Origin: an uncultured Anaerolineales bacterium
Lineage (GTDB): Bacteria; Chloroflexota; Anaerolineae; Anaerolineales; UBA6663
NCBI GenBank assembly: GCA_937952305.1
Contig: CALFZO010000049.1
Span: 1-63,886, forward strand
DNA: 63,886 nucleotides
Reading direction: 5' to 3'
Under the pieces are notes generated by a model. That model was not told where the DNA came from, did no database searches, and was given only the letters and a program-made list of their open reading frames with translations. Shown piece after piece: positions 43,854 through 51,861 of the stretch (positions are counted from its first letter, which is position 1; every line of letters starts with the position of its first letter). A program made the position numbers and the translations under genes.

Positions 43854-43869
43854 GGTGCTAAACGTCACC
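43854..43869. promoter_or_regulatory. CRP/FNR-like palindrome upstream of the permease promoter
   Basis: On the minus strand, GGTGA-N6-GCACC, centred about 65 bases before the predicted transcription start, a position usual for class I activators. Half-sites are not perfect and no regulator is linked. Confidence 0.3.
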
Positions 43870-44021
43870 TTTTTGGGGTATATGCAAACGGCTTGCGATT
43901 GAGATGGGATGACCAAAGACCAATCAGCACCGGACCTGCAGGTCTGGTGGCTCTTAGCTTGGTCGGCGGGCGGGCCGTGTGCGGCTGCGCCCGGAAAGCG
44001 CGGTCCGGCGGACCGGCGTGG

Positions 44022-44819
44022 TCAGGCGGTGTTGGGGCGGCGCTCGGCGAGCGCGGATTGCAGGCTGTCGGCGATGACGCGGGCGGCGGCGGCCATCTCC
44101 GGGACAGCGTCATAAGCGGCCAGGCCGGCGCGGTCGGCGGTCTGGGCGGCGGCCGAGCCGGGCAGATAACCCAGCACCGGCAGGCCCGGCGAATGCGCCT
44201 CAATATACGCGCGATCGGCCGCGGACGCCACTTTGTTGCCGACCAGGAACAGGCGCTTCAGACCCAGGTCGCCGGCCAGCGACCGGATCTGGACGGCCGT
44301 GGCCAGGCTGCGCGAGCCGGGCTCGACCACCACCAGGAGCGCGTCGACGGCGTCCACCGTGGCCCGGCCGAGGTGCTCGACGCCCGCGTACATATCCAGC
44401 AGGACGACTTCGTTGCGCCGCAGCAGGATGTGGGAGACCAACTGCTTGAGCATGACGCTCTCCGGACAGATGCAGCCGGAGCCGCCCTTCTCCACGGCGC
44501 CCAGCTCCAGCAGCCGGATGCCGCGGTGCTGAGCCGTGAACCGGTCGGGGATGTCGTCCACGCGCGGGTTGAGCTTGAAGTAGCCGCCCATCGTCCCCGG
44601 CTGGGCGCCGGTCCGCTCGTAGATCAGGGACTCCATCTTGGCGATCGGGGTCAGGCCGGCCACCAGCTCCGGCGGGAAGCCCAGGGCCGCGCCCAGGCAG
44701 GGGGAGGGGTCGGCGTCGATGGCCAGCACCGTGTCGCCGCGGTCGGCGTAGAAGCAGGCCAGCAAGCTGGTGAGCGTGGTCTTGCCGACGCCGCCTTTGC
44801 CCGTGATCGCGAGTTTCAT
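44022..44819 (-). CDS. cooC: CooC-type nickel-inserting ATPase
   Basis: A 265-aa MinD/ParA-like ATPase that helps insert nickel into carbon monoxide dehydrogenase. The deviant Walker A is GKGGVGKTT (7-15), and the metal-binding CxC is Cys116-x-Cys118 in GSGCICPES, used at the dimer interface in CooC. DMYAGVEHLGR corresponds to the switch region. GGGAG precedes the ATG. It is the last gene of the Wood-Ljungdahl block. A second member of the family (acsF) lies at 56976, so one may serve CODH and the other ACS. Confidence 0.9.
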   Translation of the reverse strand: MKLAITGKGGVGKTTLTSLLACFYADRGDTVLAIDADPSPCLGAALGFPPELVAGLTPIAKMESLIYERTGAQPGTMGGYFKLNPRVDDIPDRFTAQHRGIRLLELGAVEKGGSGCICPESVMLKQLVSHILLRRNEVVLLDMYAGVEHLGRATVDAVDALLVVVEPGSRSLATAVQIRSLAGDLGLKRLFLVGNKVASAADRAYIEAHSPGLPVLGYLPGSAAAQTADRAGLAAYDAVPEMAAAARVIADSLQSALAERRPNTA

Positions 44820-44849
44820 GAAGGGAGCTCCCGGAGATGAGGCCGCGCG

Positions 44850-45164
44850 TCAGGCGCTGGGGCCGGCCAGGCCGCGCCGGAGCGCCTCGGCGCGCAGCGC
44901 CAGCACAATCGCCTCCAGGTTCAGGCGGCTGGTGCAGCGGTGCCGGGCCGATTGCAGCACCCGCTCCGACCAGACCGTCCGGCTGGTGAGCGCCTCGTCG
45001 TCGTTCATCTGGATCAACTGCACCAACGTCGTGAAGGTGAGGTCTTGCTCGGCGTCGACGGGCTCGTCGCAAAGCGCGCACTGCTGGCAGCGGCGCACAT
45101 CCTGGCCGGTGGCCGTCAGGACGACCTGGCGCAGGCTGGGCGGGCGCGGGCTGAGGTCCGTCAT
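44850..45164 (-). CDS. Small HdrC-like iron-sulfur protein, degenerate
   Basis: A 104-aa protein resembling part of heterodisulfide reductase subunit C: RRCQQCALCDEP (Cys26, Cys29, Cys32), then TLVQLIQMNDDEALTS and HRCTSRLNLEAIVLALR (Cys77). The usual fourth Cys (CP) of each cluster motif is missing, so two intact [4Fe-4S] clusters are unlikely; one cluster or a metal site is possible. It lies 30 bases before cooC and may assist nickel or electron delivery. The ATG at 45164 is preceded by a TACAAT element at leaderless distance. Confidence 0.6.
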   Translation of the reverse strand: MTDLSPRPPSLRQVVLTATGQDVRRCQQCALCDEPVDAEQDLTFTTLVQLIQMNDDEALTSRTVWSERVLQSARHRCTSRLNLEAIVLALRAEALRRGLAGPSA

Positions 45165-45173
45165 CGCCAGTTT

Positions 45174-45202
45174 ATTGTAGAGGCAGACGCGGGGTCTGTG
45201 AA
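45174..45202 (-). promoter_or_regulatory. Promoter for the HdrC-like gene and cooC, leaderless geometry
   Basis: On the minus strand, TTCACA (45202-45197) and TACAAT (45179-45174) are separated by 17 bases, and the ATG at 45164 begins nine bases after the -10. Transcription would begin at the start codon. It allows cooC to be made independently of the long upstream operon. Confidence 0.65.
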
Positions 45203-45234
45203 GAGCGGCCGCGTCTGCCCCGCCGGCCAAGCGG

Positions 45235-46530
45235 TCAGGCCGGCACTCCTTCGGCCGCCGGCGCGTGGTGCAGATGGCGCGCCGCCCCGAAGCTCAGGCC
45301 GTTCTCGGTGAGCGCCCGGGCCGTCGCGTTGACGGCCGCGTGCTTGTCCAGGTAGTTGCGCTCCAGCATCAGCATCTCGCCGCTCTCGACGATCTCGGTC
45401 TTGGCGCGGAAGTAATCCAGGATGTCGGACGGATGGGTGCGGATCTGCTCGACTTCCGGATCGCCGCCCTCATGCTTGGCCGAGATATTCGCCACGCGGC
45501 CCGCGATCTCCACCAGCTCGGCGCGCCGGTTGTAGGGCTGGCGCACGATGCTCTTCCAGGTTTCGGTGATATGGTGCTCGAAGCGCACCACCGTCTCAAA
45601 ATCCAGCTGGCGCCGGAACTCGGCGCACAGCTCGATGGTGCTGTTGTCCACCGAGTTGCTGAAGTTGAAGCCGATGAGCGGGCTGGTGCCGTCCGGGCGC
45701 GCGAAGAGCTTGGCGCCGAGCAGGGTCCACAGCACCGAGTAGGGGTTGTCGTTGCCCATGAACACCGAGATCTTGAACTCGTTGTTCACGCCGAGCTTGT
45801 AGAGCAGGTAGCCCAGCAGCACGGTGCCCGGGTTGAGGTTGAGCACCTGGCGGATGCCATAGCGGGTGTAGTAGTACAGGAACTCGTCCAGCCACTTCAG
45901 GGCGTAGCCGTTGGGCTGGCCGACGCCGCCGAAGTAACCGGTGATGGTGGCGGGGCCGCCCAGATGCACGTTGGCGCCGTCGGTGCCCTTGGTGTCCAGC
46001 GTCTCCACGTAGGTGGCGCCGATGATCTGCATGGCGGCCGCCACGGCGATCAGGTCGCCGTCGTCGTCCTCGGACTCCTTCAGCTTGCGCACGCGGATGA
46101 AGCGGCCGGGCATCAGTTCGCCCTGGACGATGGCCTGGCGCGCCTGGGTGATCAGCCACGGAAAGTACTGAAAGGCGCTGATCTCGAGGGTCACGGCGAA
46201 GTCTTCCGGGAAAGACATCACGCCGGCGCGCGGCCCGAGCACGCGGCGCCGGTACTCCGGGACGCTGATAAACGCGCCTTGGTCGCGCTGCCGGATCAGC
46301 CAGTGCAGGTCGCGCAGGTAGGGCGATTTCTGCGCCTCCAGCCGCGCCAGCAGGCTGGGCAGGTGCCGGGCCGCCTCGGCCTGGCGGTTGATCTCCTCCG
46401 GCGTCCCATATTTGTTCACCACCTCCAGGAAATCATGGATGACGCCATTGCTGGTGTTCAGCAGCAGCGCGTTGATCGCGTCCAGGTTCTCAGTCGGGAT
46501 GTGCAGCCGTTCGGCTAAGGGTTGGTCCAT
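45235..46530 (-). CDS. Uncharacterised 431-aa protein linked to the Wood-Ljungdahl genes
   Basis: I do not recognise the family. The protein looks soluble and globular, without signal peptide or membrane helices. The central region (about 120-310) alternates beta-like and helical stretches as in a TIM barrel: AVTLEISAFQYFPWLI, FIRVRKLKESEDDDGDL, ATYVETLDTKGTDGANVHLGG, NPGTVLLGYLLYK, FMGNDNP and LIGFNFSNSVDN. Acidic and amide residues are abundant at the strand ends, suggesting an enzyme. A C-terminal helical part ends in a His-rich tail (ARHLHHAPAA). It lies between core-MetE and the HdrC/cooC pair, so a C1- or corrinoid-related role is possible but unproven. Confidence 0.6.
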   Translation of the reverse strand: MDQPLAERLHIPTENLDAINALLLNTSNGVIHDFLEVVNKYGTPEEINRQAEAARHLPSLLARLEAQKSPYLRDLHWLIRQRDQGAFISVPEYRRRVLGPRAGVMSFPEDFAVTLEISAFQYFPWLITQARQAIVQGELMPGRFIRVRKLKESEDDDGDLIAVAAAMQIIGATYVETLDTKGTDGANVHLGGPATITGYFGGVGQPNGYALKWLDEFLYYYTRYGIRQVLNLNPGTVLLGYLLYKLGVNNEFKISVFMGNDNPYSVLWTLLGAKLFARPDGTSPLIGFNFSNSVDNSTIELCAEFRRQLDFETVVRFEHHITETWKSIVRQPYNRRAELVEIAGRVANISAKHEGGDPEVEQIRTHPSDILDYFRAKTEIVESGEMLMLERNYLDKHAAVNATARALTENGLSFGAARHLHHAPAAEGVPA

Positions 46531-46599
46531 GCTGGCCTCCTCGTCTGCGCGGCGGCCGGGCCGGCCGCGGCTGGCCCGGCCGCGTAGTGAGCTGATCCG

Positions 46600-47664
46600 T
46601 TACGAACGTGGAAAGTGGCGCCGCTGCAGCTGCCCCGCCACCTCGGCCGCCAGCGTCAGGGCGCGCTCGGCCGCCGCCTCTGACAGCGTCCCCAGCCCGC
46701 AGGCCGGGGTGATCAGAGCGGCGTTGACGAGCGCGTCATAGGCCACGCCTTTGCCGGCCAGCTGGCGCCAGGCCGCCTCCAGCCGCTCGGCCAGGCCGGC
46801 GCTGGTCTGCGCCAGCACCTGCGCGTCGCTGGCCGCCGGCACGATGCCCCAGGCGATCAGCCCGCCGCGCGCCAGGAAGGCGCGCACAGCCTCCGGATAG
46901 AGCGCCAGGGCCTCGGCGAAGTTGTAGGCGTCGAAGTTCAGGACGTCCAGCGAGGTGTCCAGCAGCAAGGCCCAATCCGTGTTGCCGCAGCAGTGGACGC
47001 CCTTCAAGTCCTGCAGACCGGCGAAGACCTCCTCCAGCAGCGCCACCACTTGATCGCGCGCCAGGCTGACATAGGCCGAGCCATACGACGCCAGATACGG
47101 CTCGTCGACGAAGAGCAGCGTGCGCGGCGGCGCGCCCGGCCGCCCAGCGCGCTCGGCCAGTTGCCGCAGCCGCCGCTCCTGGTGGGCGGCGTGCAGGCGC
47201 AGGTGTTTGGCGCAGGCATCGGCCAGCACCTCGTCATACAGGATGGCGCGCCGCTCCTGATCGGTGACGGTCAGGCCCCAGCTGATCGGCCCCATGACCT
47301 GGCCTTTGAGCGCGACGGCCTCCGGCCAGGTGAGCGTCTCGAATTCGGCCAGCCCGGCGGCGTGGTCGGCGTCCAGCCCGACCGCGGCGGCGTCATCGTT
47401 CAGGTAACGCGCATACAGCCGCTCCAGCTCCGGCTCCAGCGGGCGCGTCCGGTCCACGACCACGCGGCCCTCCACCAGGGCGGCGCCCGGGAAGCCGGGG
47501 CTGTACTGCGCGTAGATGCTCTCGCGCGGGTCGCGGCGCGGCAGCTGCGGCCAGGCCGGGAGCTCGGGCAGGCGGCGCTGGATCAGTGCGCAGGCCGCCG
47601 CCGCTGAGACGTGCGGCAGGCTGCCCACAGCGGTGGCTCGGCAGGCCGGGGTGAAGGCGGTCAC
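46600..47664 (-). CDS. Core-MetE-type methionine synthase
   Basis: A 354-aa barrel of the cobalamin-independent methionine synthase C-terminal family, without the N-terminal half of true MetE. The zinc site is visible as His224 and a following Cys in GVHCCGNTD, and a later Cys in TPACGLGTL near 320. GSLPHVSAAAAC at the N-terminus matches the homocysteine-binding barrel. In Dehalococcoides a core-MetE takes its methyl group from the corrinoid iron-sulfur protein of the Wood-Ljungdahl pathway, not from methyl-THF. The presence of acsC/acsD in the same block makes that the likely reaction here. The start overlaps the panB stop by four bases. Confidence 0.8.
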   Translation of the reverse strand: MTAFTPACRATAVGSLPHVSAAAACALIQRRLPELPAWPQLPRRDPRESIYAQYSPGFPGAALVEGRVVVDRTRPLEPELERLYARYLNDDAAAVGLDADHAAGLAEFETLTWPEAVALKGQVMGPISWGLTVTDQERRAILYDEVLADACAKHLRLHAAHQERRLRQLAERAGRPGAPPRTLLFVDEPYLASYGSAYVSLARDQVVALLEEVFAGLQDLKGVHCCGNTDWALLLDTSLDVLNFDAYNFAEALALYPEAVRAFLARGGLIAWGIVPAASDAQVLAQTSAGLAERLEAAWRQLAGKGVAYDALVNAALITPACGLGTLSEAAAERALTLAAEVAGQLQRRHFPRS

Positions 47665-48536
47665 GGCACGCGCTCGCCGTGGCTTTCATCCAGCAGGCGC
47701 TTGAGCTCGGCCAGTTGATCGTCCGGGATGCCGAACCAGTGCTCGGACTGCGGGAACTGGCGGCTGGTGACCTCGGTCACGTACTGCTTCAACCCGTTGA
47801 GGATCACCTCCCCGGCGTGGCCGTAGACCTTGGCCATCTTCGGCTTGAACCGCGGGTAGAGGCCGAACATGTCATGGAAGATGAGCAGCTGCCCGTGGGC
47901 ATAGGGGCCGGAGCCCAGGCTGATGATCGGGATGTTGGCGCGCTCGGTGATCAGCTCGCAGACGCGGTCCGGCACCATCTCCAGCAGGATGCTGAAAGCG
48001 CCGGCGTCCTCCAACGCTTTGGCGTCATCCACGATCTTGCGGGCGCGGGCGGCGTCTTTGCCCTGGACACGGAAGCCGCCCAGGGCGCTGACACTCTGCG
48101 GAGTGAGGCCGAGGTGGCCCATCACCGGGATGCCGCAGCGGGCGATGGCGGCCATGCGGCTGGCCATTTCGACGCCGCCCTCCAGCTTGACGGCGTCACA
48201 GCCGGCCTCGGCCATGAAGCGCCCGGCGTTGCGGATGGCGGCTTCATCGGAGGGCTGGTAGGACATGTACGGCATGTCCCCGATCAGCCAGGCGGTGGGG
48301 GCGCCGCGGCGGACAGCGGCCGTGTGCCGGATCATGTCGTCCATGGTCACGGGCAGGGTGCCGTCATAGCCCAGCATGGTCATGCCCAGGCTGTCCCCCA
48401 CCAGGACCATATCGACGCCGGCCTGTTCCACCAGGTAGGCCATGGCGTAGTCGTAGCAGGTGATGAACGTGATCGGCACACCCTCGCTCATCTTCTTCAA
48501 CAGCGTCGGCAGCGTGACCTTCTTGCGATCGGACAT
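47661..48536 (-). CDS. panB: 3-methyl-2-oxobutanoate hydroxymethyltransferase
   Basis: A 291-aa enzyme making ketopantoate from 2-oxoisovalerate and methylene-THF, the first committed step to pantothenate and CoA. Typical segments are ITCYDYAMAYLVEQAG, MVLVGDSLGMTMLGYDGTLPV, DAVKLEGG and MGHLGLTPQSV. AGGAGG lies five bases before the ATG. Its place in a C1 block makes sense because it uses methylene-THF and its product leads to CoA, the acceptor of the acetyl-CoA pathway. No panC lies in the window. Confidence 0.95.
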   Translation of the reverse strand: MSDRKKVTLPTLLKKMSEGVPITFITCYDYAMAYLVEQAGVDMVLVGDSLGMTMLGYDGTLPVTMDDMIRHTAAVRRGAPTAWLIGDMPYMSYQPSDEAAIRNAGRFMAEAGCDAVKLEGGVEMASRMAAIARCGIPVMGHLGLTPQSVSALGGFRVQGKDAARARKIVDDAKALEDAGAFSILLEMVPDRVCELITERANIPIISLGSGPYAHGQLLIFHDMFGLYPRFKPKMAKVYGHAGEVILNGLKQYVTEVTSRQFPQSEHWFGIPDDQLAELKRLLDESHGERVP

Positions 48537-48634
48537 AGCAGCCTCCTGTGCAGATCGGCCAGGGCCGGCGGGCCGGTCCTGGCTCGGAGTGTTCCCCGGG
48601 CGGTGACGCCGACTGTGCCCGGCGCCGGTAGGCG

Positions 48635-49609
48635 CTACAGCGGCAATTCCCGTCCGAGGCCCAATGCCCGCGCCCGTTCATAGACGCGGATAGCGGTTGC
48701 CAGATCGTCCAGGGCCAATCCCAGGTTGAGGCTCATCGTCCGCTCGGCCTCAGACTGGCGGCCCGGCTGTAGACCGGCCGCGATCTCGCCCAGGTCGGCG
48801 TACGGCTCGGGCGTCTCGCGGAAGTAGCCCTCTTGGCGGTAATGGCGCAGCTGCGCCCGGTCGTCGGTGGCCAGCCGGTCCACCTCGCGCAGCGCCGCGC
48901 CCTGCCAGAACGAGTCGAAGTCCACGGGTGAGGCAAAGGCGCCGGGCGCCAGCCAGCCCGCCTCGATCTGCGGTTGGGGATGTTTTAGGATCGGCCCGCT
49001 GGTGACCACCAGGTCCAGGCCGCGCACGGCCTCGGGCAGCGTGCGGACCGGCTCAACCTCCAGCTGCAGCTGCTGGCTCATCTCGCGGGCGTAGCGTTCG
49101 GCGATCTCGGGGTGCAGGTCATAGGCCTTCACGCGGCGGAGCGGGAAGAGGCAGGCCAGGGCCTCCAGGTTGCTGCGGCCCTGCACGCCGCAGGCGACGA
49201 TGCCGGCGGTGGCGCTGTCTGGGCGGGCCAGGTACTTGGCCGCCACAGCGGTGGCCGCGCCGGTGCGCTTGGCCGTAATCCAGGTGCAGTCCATCACTGC
49301 CAGCGGCAGGCCGGTGGCGGGGTCGTTGAGGATGAGCAGGCCGGCGATATAGGGCAGCCCCTTGGCCTGGTTGCCAGGGTAGCCGGATACCCATTTCAGG
49401 CCGGCGGCCTGCAGGCTGGGGATATAGGCCGGCATGGCGTGGATAAAGGCGTCGGGCCGGGGATGGATGCCGGGCTTGGGCGGCATTTCGGTCTGCCCGC
49501 GGCCCTTCTCCTGGAACATCGCGTCCAGCGCGTCGATGATGGCGCGCATCGGGATGTGGCAGGCTTCCACATCCTGCCGGGACAGATACAAGATCGTTCC
49601 AGCGGTCAT
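48635..49609 (-). CDS. Ornithine cyclodeaminase/mu-crystallin family protein
   Basis: A 324-aa NAD(P)-binding protein. The N-terminal dimerisation part includes MPPKPGIHPRPDAFIHAMPAYI, and the Rossmann part begins AGIVACGVQGRSNLEALACLFP with the family's G-x-G/Q type loop. KWVSGYPGN and TWITAKRTGAATAVAA are family hallmarks. Members include ornithine cyclodeaminase, alanine dehydrogenase and ketimine reductase; sequence alone does not decide. It lies between panB and a phosphoesterase in the Wood-Ljungdahl block with no obvious C1 role. Confidence 0.85.
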   Translation of the reverse strand: MTAGTILYLSRQDVEACHIPMRAIIDALDAMFQEKGRGQTEMPPKPGIHPRPDAFIHAMPAYIPSLQAAGLKWVSGYPGNQAKGLPYIAGLLILNDPATGLPLAVMDCTWITAKRTGAATAVAAKYLARPDSATAGIVACGVQGRSNLEALACLFPLRRVKAYDLHPEIAERYAREMSQQLQLEVEPVRTLPEAVRGLDLVVTSGPILKHPQPQIEAGWLAPGAFASPVDFDSFWQGAALREVDRLATDDRAQLRHYRQEGYFRETPEPYADLGEIAAGLQPGRQSEAERTMSLNLGLALDDLATAIRVYERARALGLGRELPL

Positions 49610-49636
49610 GGCCGCGTTCCGCCCGGGCCGGCCTTC

Positions 49637-50365
49637 TCAGTCAGCGGGTTGGGGCACCAGGCCGGTCTCAAGGATCTGAACCAACTGTTCGACCACCTCC
49701 GGGCTGTACGGGCCGAGGCGCAGCCTCTGGGCCGGGGCGTCGTGGTCGTAATGCAGGTGGTGGATTTGGACCCGGCCGTCCTGCCAGACCGCGAACGTGG
49801 CGTCCGCGACGCCATAACGCGGCTGACCCAGGCTGCCCGGGTTGACGATGAGTTTGTCCCGGAAACGGCGCAGCGCCGGGACATGGGTGTGGCCGACCAC
49901 GATCACGTCGGCGGGCACGTTGGCGAACAGCCGCTCAAGCTCGGCCTCGGCGCAGGTGGCCGGATCCAGTTGGCCGCCCAGCGGATCGGCGGGCGTGCCG
50001 TGGACGAGCAGGAAGCGCGCCCCGCCATAGGTGGCCGCAGCCGTCAGTGGCCAGCGCGCCAAAGCCGCGCGGTCTTCGGCCGTGAGCGCCTGACGGGCGT
50101 AGGCCAAGGTCTCGCGGGCGGCTTCGGCTAATTCGGGCGGCAGGTGGGCCGGCGGCGCCGTCTCGTCGGCCAGCGCGGCATCATGGTTGCCGCGCACGGT
50201 CAGCGTCGCGTTGTGCGCGAGCCAGCGCGCGCAGTGGGCGGGGTCCGGCCCATAGCCAACGGCGTCGCCGGCGAAGAGCACGGCATCCGGCTGGGCCTCG
50301 GCGCGCTGCAGGCTGAGCAGGGCCTCCCAGTTGGCGTGAACGTCGGCGAGCAGCAGCAGACGCAT
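49637..50365 (-). CDS. Calcineurin-like metallophosphoesterase
   Basis: A 242-aa phosphodiesterase of the YfcE/MJ0936-like type. The five metal-binding motifs are present: LADVHANW near the N-terminus, FAGDAVGYGPDP, VRGNHDAAL, FLLVHGTPADP and VVGHTHVPAL. Such enzymes act on phosphodiesters including cyclic nucleotides; the substrate is unknown. It sits 11 bases after the MetVF gene and precedes the OCD-family gene. Confidence 0.9.
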   Translation of the reverse strand: MRLLLLADVHANWEALLSLQRAEAQPDAVLFAGDAVGYGPDPAHCARWLAHNATLTVRGNHDAALADETAPPAHLPPELAEAARETLAYARQALTAEDRAALARWPLTAAATYGGARFLLVHGTPADPLGGQLDPATCAEAELERLFANVPADVIVVGHTHVPALRRFRDKLIVNPGSLGQPRYGVADATFAVWQDGRVQIHHLHYDHDAPAQRLRLGPYSPEVVEQLVQILETGLVPQPAD

Positions 50366-50376
50366 GGGCGTAGGGG

Positions 50377-51825
50377 TCAGGCGGCGGCCGGCTTCGGCCG
50401 CTGCAAGCCCGAGTCCTTCACCAACCGCGGCACGATCGCCTCCCAGCCCACCGACATCAGGTGGATGCCATGGACGCCGGGCAGCTGCTTGAGACGGTCG
50501 ATCAGCTCGAGCGTGATCTGGACGCCTTCCTCCTTGGGATCGGCGGCCTTCTCCATGCGCTCGAGGATGGCGCGCGGCATCTTGACGCCCGGCACTTCGG
50601 CGATGGCCTGCGCGGCTTTGGGCGAGCGGATCGGCATCAGGCCGGCCAACACGTGGACGCGGGTGAGCACGCCGCGCTGGTCCAGGGCCGCCAGCCAGCG
50701 CTCAAACCCCTCCACGTCGTAGACCAGGTTGGTCTGGAAGAACTGCGCGCCGGCGTTGACCTTCTTCTCCTCGCGCATGGCCTGGAAGCGGTCGGTGGAC
50801 GCGAAGGGCGAGCCGGCCGCGCCGAGGAAGAGCGGCGGCGCGCTCTTGATCTCGCGCGCGTCCAGGAAGTGGCCCTCATCGCGCATGCGCCGGAAAAGCC
50901 AGAGCATCTGGATCGAATCCAGGTCCCAGATGTCCATGCGGCCGTGCGGCGACGGCCCGATGCGCGGATGGTCGCCGGTGAGGCACAGCACGTTGCGGAT
51001 GCCGAGCGCGGCCGCGCCCAGGATGGTGCTCTGCGCGCCCATGCGCGTGCGCTCGCGGGCCGCGATCTGCATGACCGGCTCCATCCCCTGTTGCACGGTG
51101 ATGGCCGAGCAGACCAGCGATGACATGCGCGGCGTGGCCGACGGATTGTCGGTGAAGTTGGCGGCGTCGATGTACTCCCGCAGCAGGTTGAGTTTCTTGA
51201 TCACGTCGTCCGCGGCGGCGGCCAGGGGCGGCGCGATCTCGGCCGTGACCACGAACTCGCCGGCGCTCAACTTGCGCTCCAGGTTGGAGACCGGCTCGTG
51301 CGGGGCCGGCGGATGCGGCTGGTCATCGCCGCGCCACCAATCCGGCTGGCGGATCTCATAGAAAAACTCGTCCCAGACTTTGGCCCGCTCAGCGGGCGGG
51401 GCCGTCAGCGTGTTCCAGGTGAAGCGCAGGCCGCCCTTCTTCTGCCACTGGCGGTAGACGTCCATCCACGAGTCGGTGCCGACCTTCTCCCAATCCAGCG
51501 GCGGCAGCACCTCCAGGAGTTTCTCGGTCCGCCCCATTTTCTCGGCGCGCTCGTAGATCTTGTACCAGATGCACGGGCGGGTGGTGTCCACGTAGCAGTG
51601 CTCAGGGGTCGAGCCGCCGCACGGCCCGTTGCGCAGGCCCTTGGGGCACTCCATCGGGCAGATGAAGGCCGTCTCCTGCAGCAGGCAGTTGCCGCACATC
51701 CGGCAGCCGAAGAGCGGGCCTTTGACGGCCAGCTCAATCGTCTCGACGACGCGGTCGACGAAGGGCTCGTCATGGAAGGGCAGATACGCCGGCTGCCAAC
51801 GCCGACCGGGGGTGAAGAGGGGCAT
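50377..51825 (-). CDS. Fused MetV-MetF methylenetetrahydrofolate reductase
   Basis: A 482-aa protein that reduces methylene-THF to methyl-THF in the methyl branch of the Wood-Ljungdahl pathway. Residues 1-150 are a MetV-like domain with a Cys cluster (41, 44, 47, 56, 60, 69, 77; CRMCGNCLLQ, ICPMECPKG) suited to an iron-sulfur or zinc centre. Residues about 185-470 are a MetF-type flavin barrel (VTAEIAPP, CLTGDHPRIGP, FFQTNLVYD). In acetogens MetV and MetF are separate subunits and take electrons from RnfC2 or Hdr-type partners. Here they are one chain followed by a ferredoxin and a TrxR-like flavoprotein gene upstream in the operon. Confidence 0.85.
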   Translation of the reverse strand: MPLFTPGRRWQPAYLPFHDEPFVDRVVETIELAVKGPLFGCRMCGNCLLQETAFICPMECPKGLRNGPCGGSTPEHCYVDTTRPCIWYKIYERAEKMGRTEKLLEVLPPLDWEKVGTDSWMDVYRQWQKKGGLRFTWNTLTAPPAERAKVWDEFFYEIRQPDWWRGDDQPHPPAPHEPVSNLERKLSAGEFVVTAEIAPPLAAAADDVIKKLNLLREYIDAANFTDNPSATPRMSSLVCSAITVQQGMEPVMQIAARERTRMGAQSTILGAAALGIRNVLCLTGDHPRIGPSPHGRMDIWDLDSIQMLWLFRRMRDEGHFLDAREIKSAPPLFLGAAGSPFASTDRFQAMREEKKVNAGAQFFQTNLVYDVEGFERWLAALDQRGVLTRVHVLAGLMPIRSPKAAQAIAEVPGVKMPRAILERMEKAADPKEEGVQITLELIDRLKQLPGVHGIHLMSVGWEAIVPRLVKDSGLQRPKPAAA

Positions 51826-51861
51826 GGCTGAACTCCTATGCGCGCGATGGGTGGATCGCCC

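Larger units (their letters stand above)
43579..44021. other. Intergenic region between the cooC end and the permease start
   Basis: This 443-base stretch contains no convincing gene. From right to left it holds a 6-bp hairpin just beyond the cooC stop (CGGTCC 44001-44006 with GGACCG 44010-44015, no T-tract), an AT-richer activator-like region, the promoter, and the folded leader of the permease unit. It is the boundary between two large minus-strand units. Confidence 0.7.
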
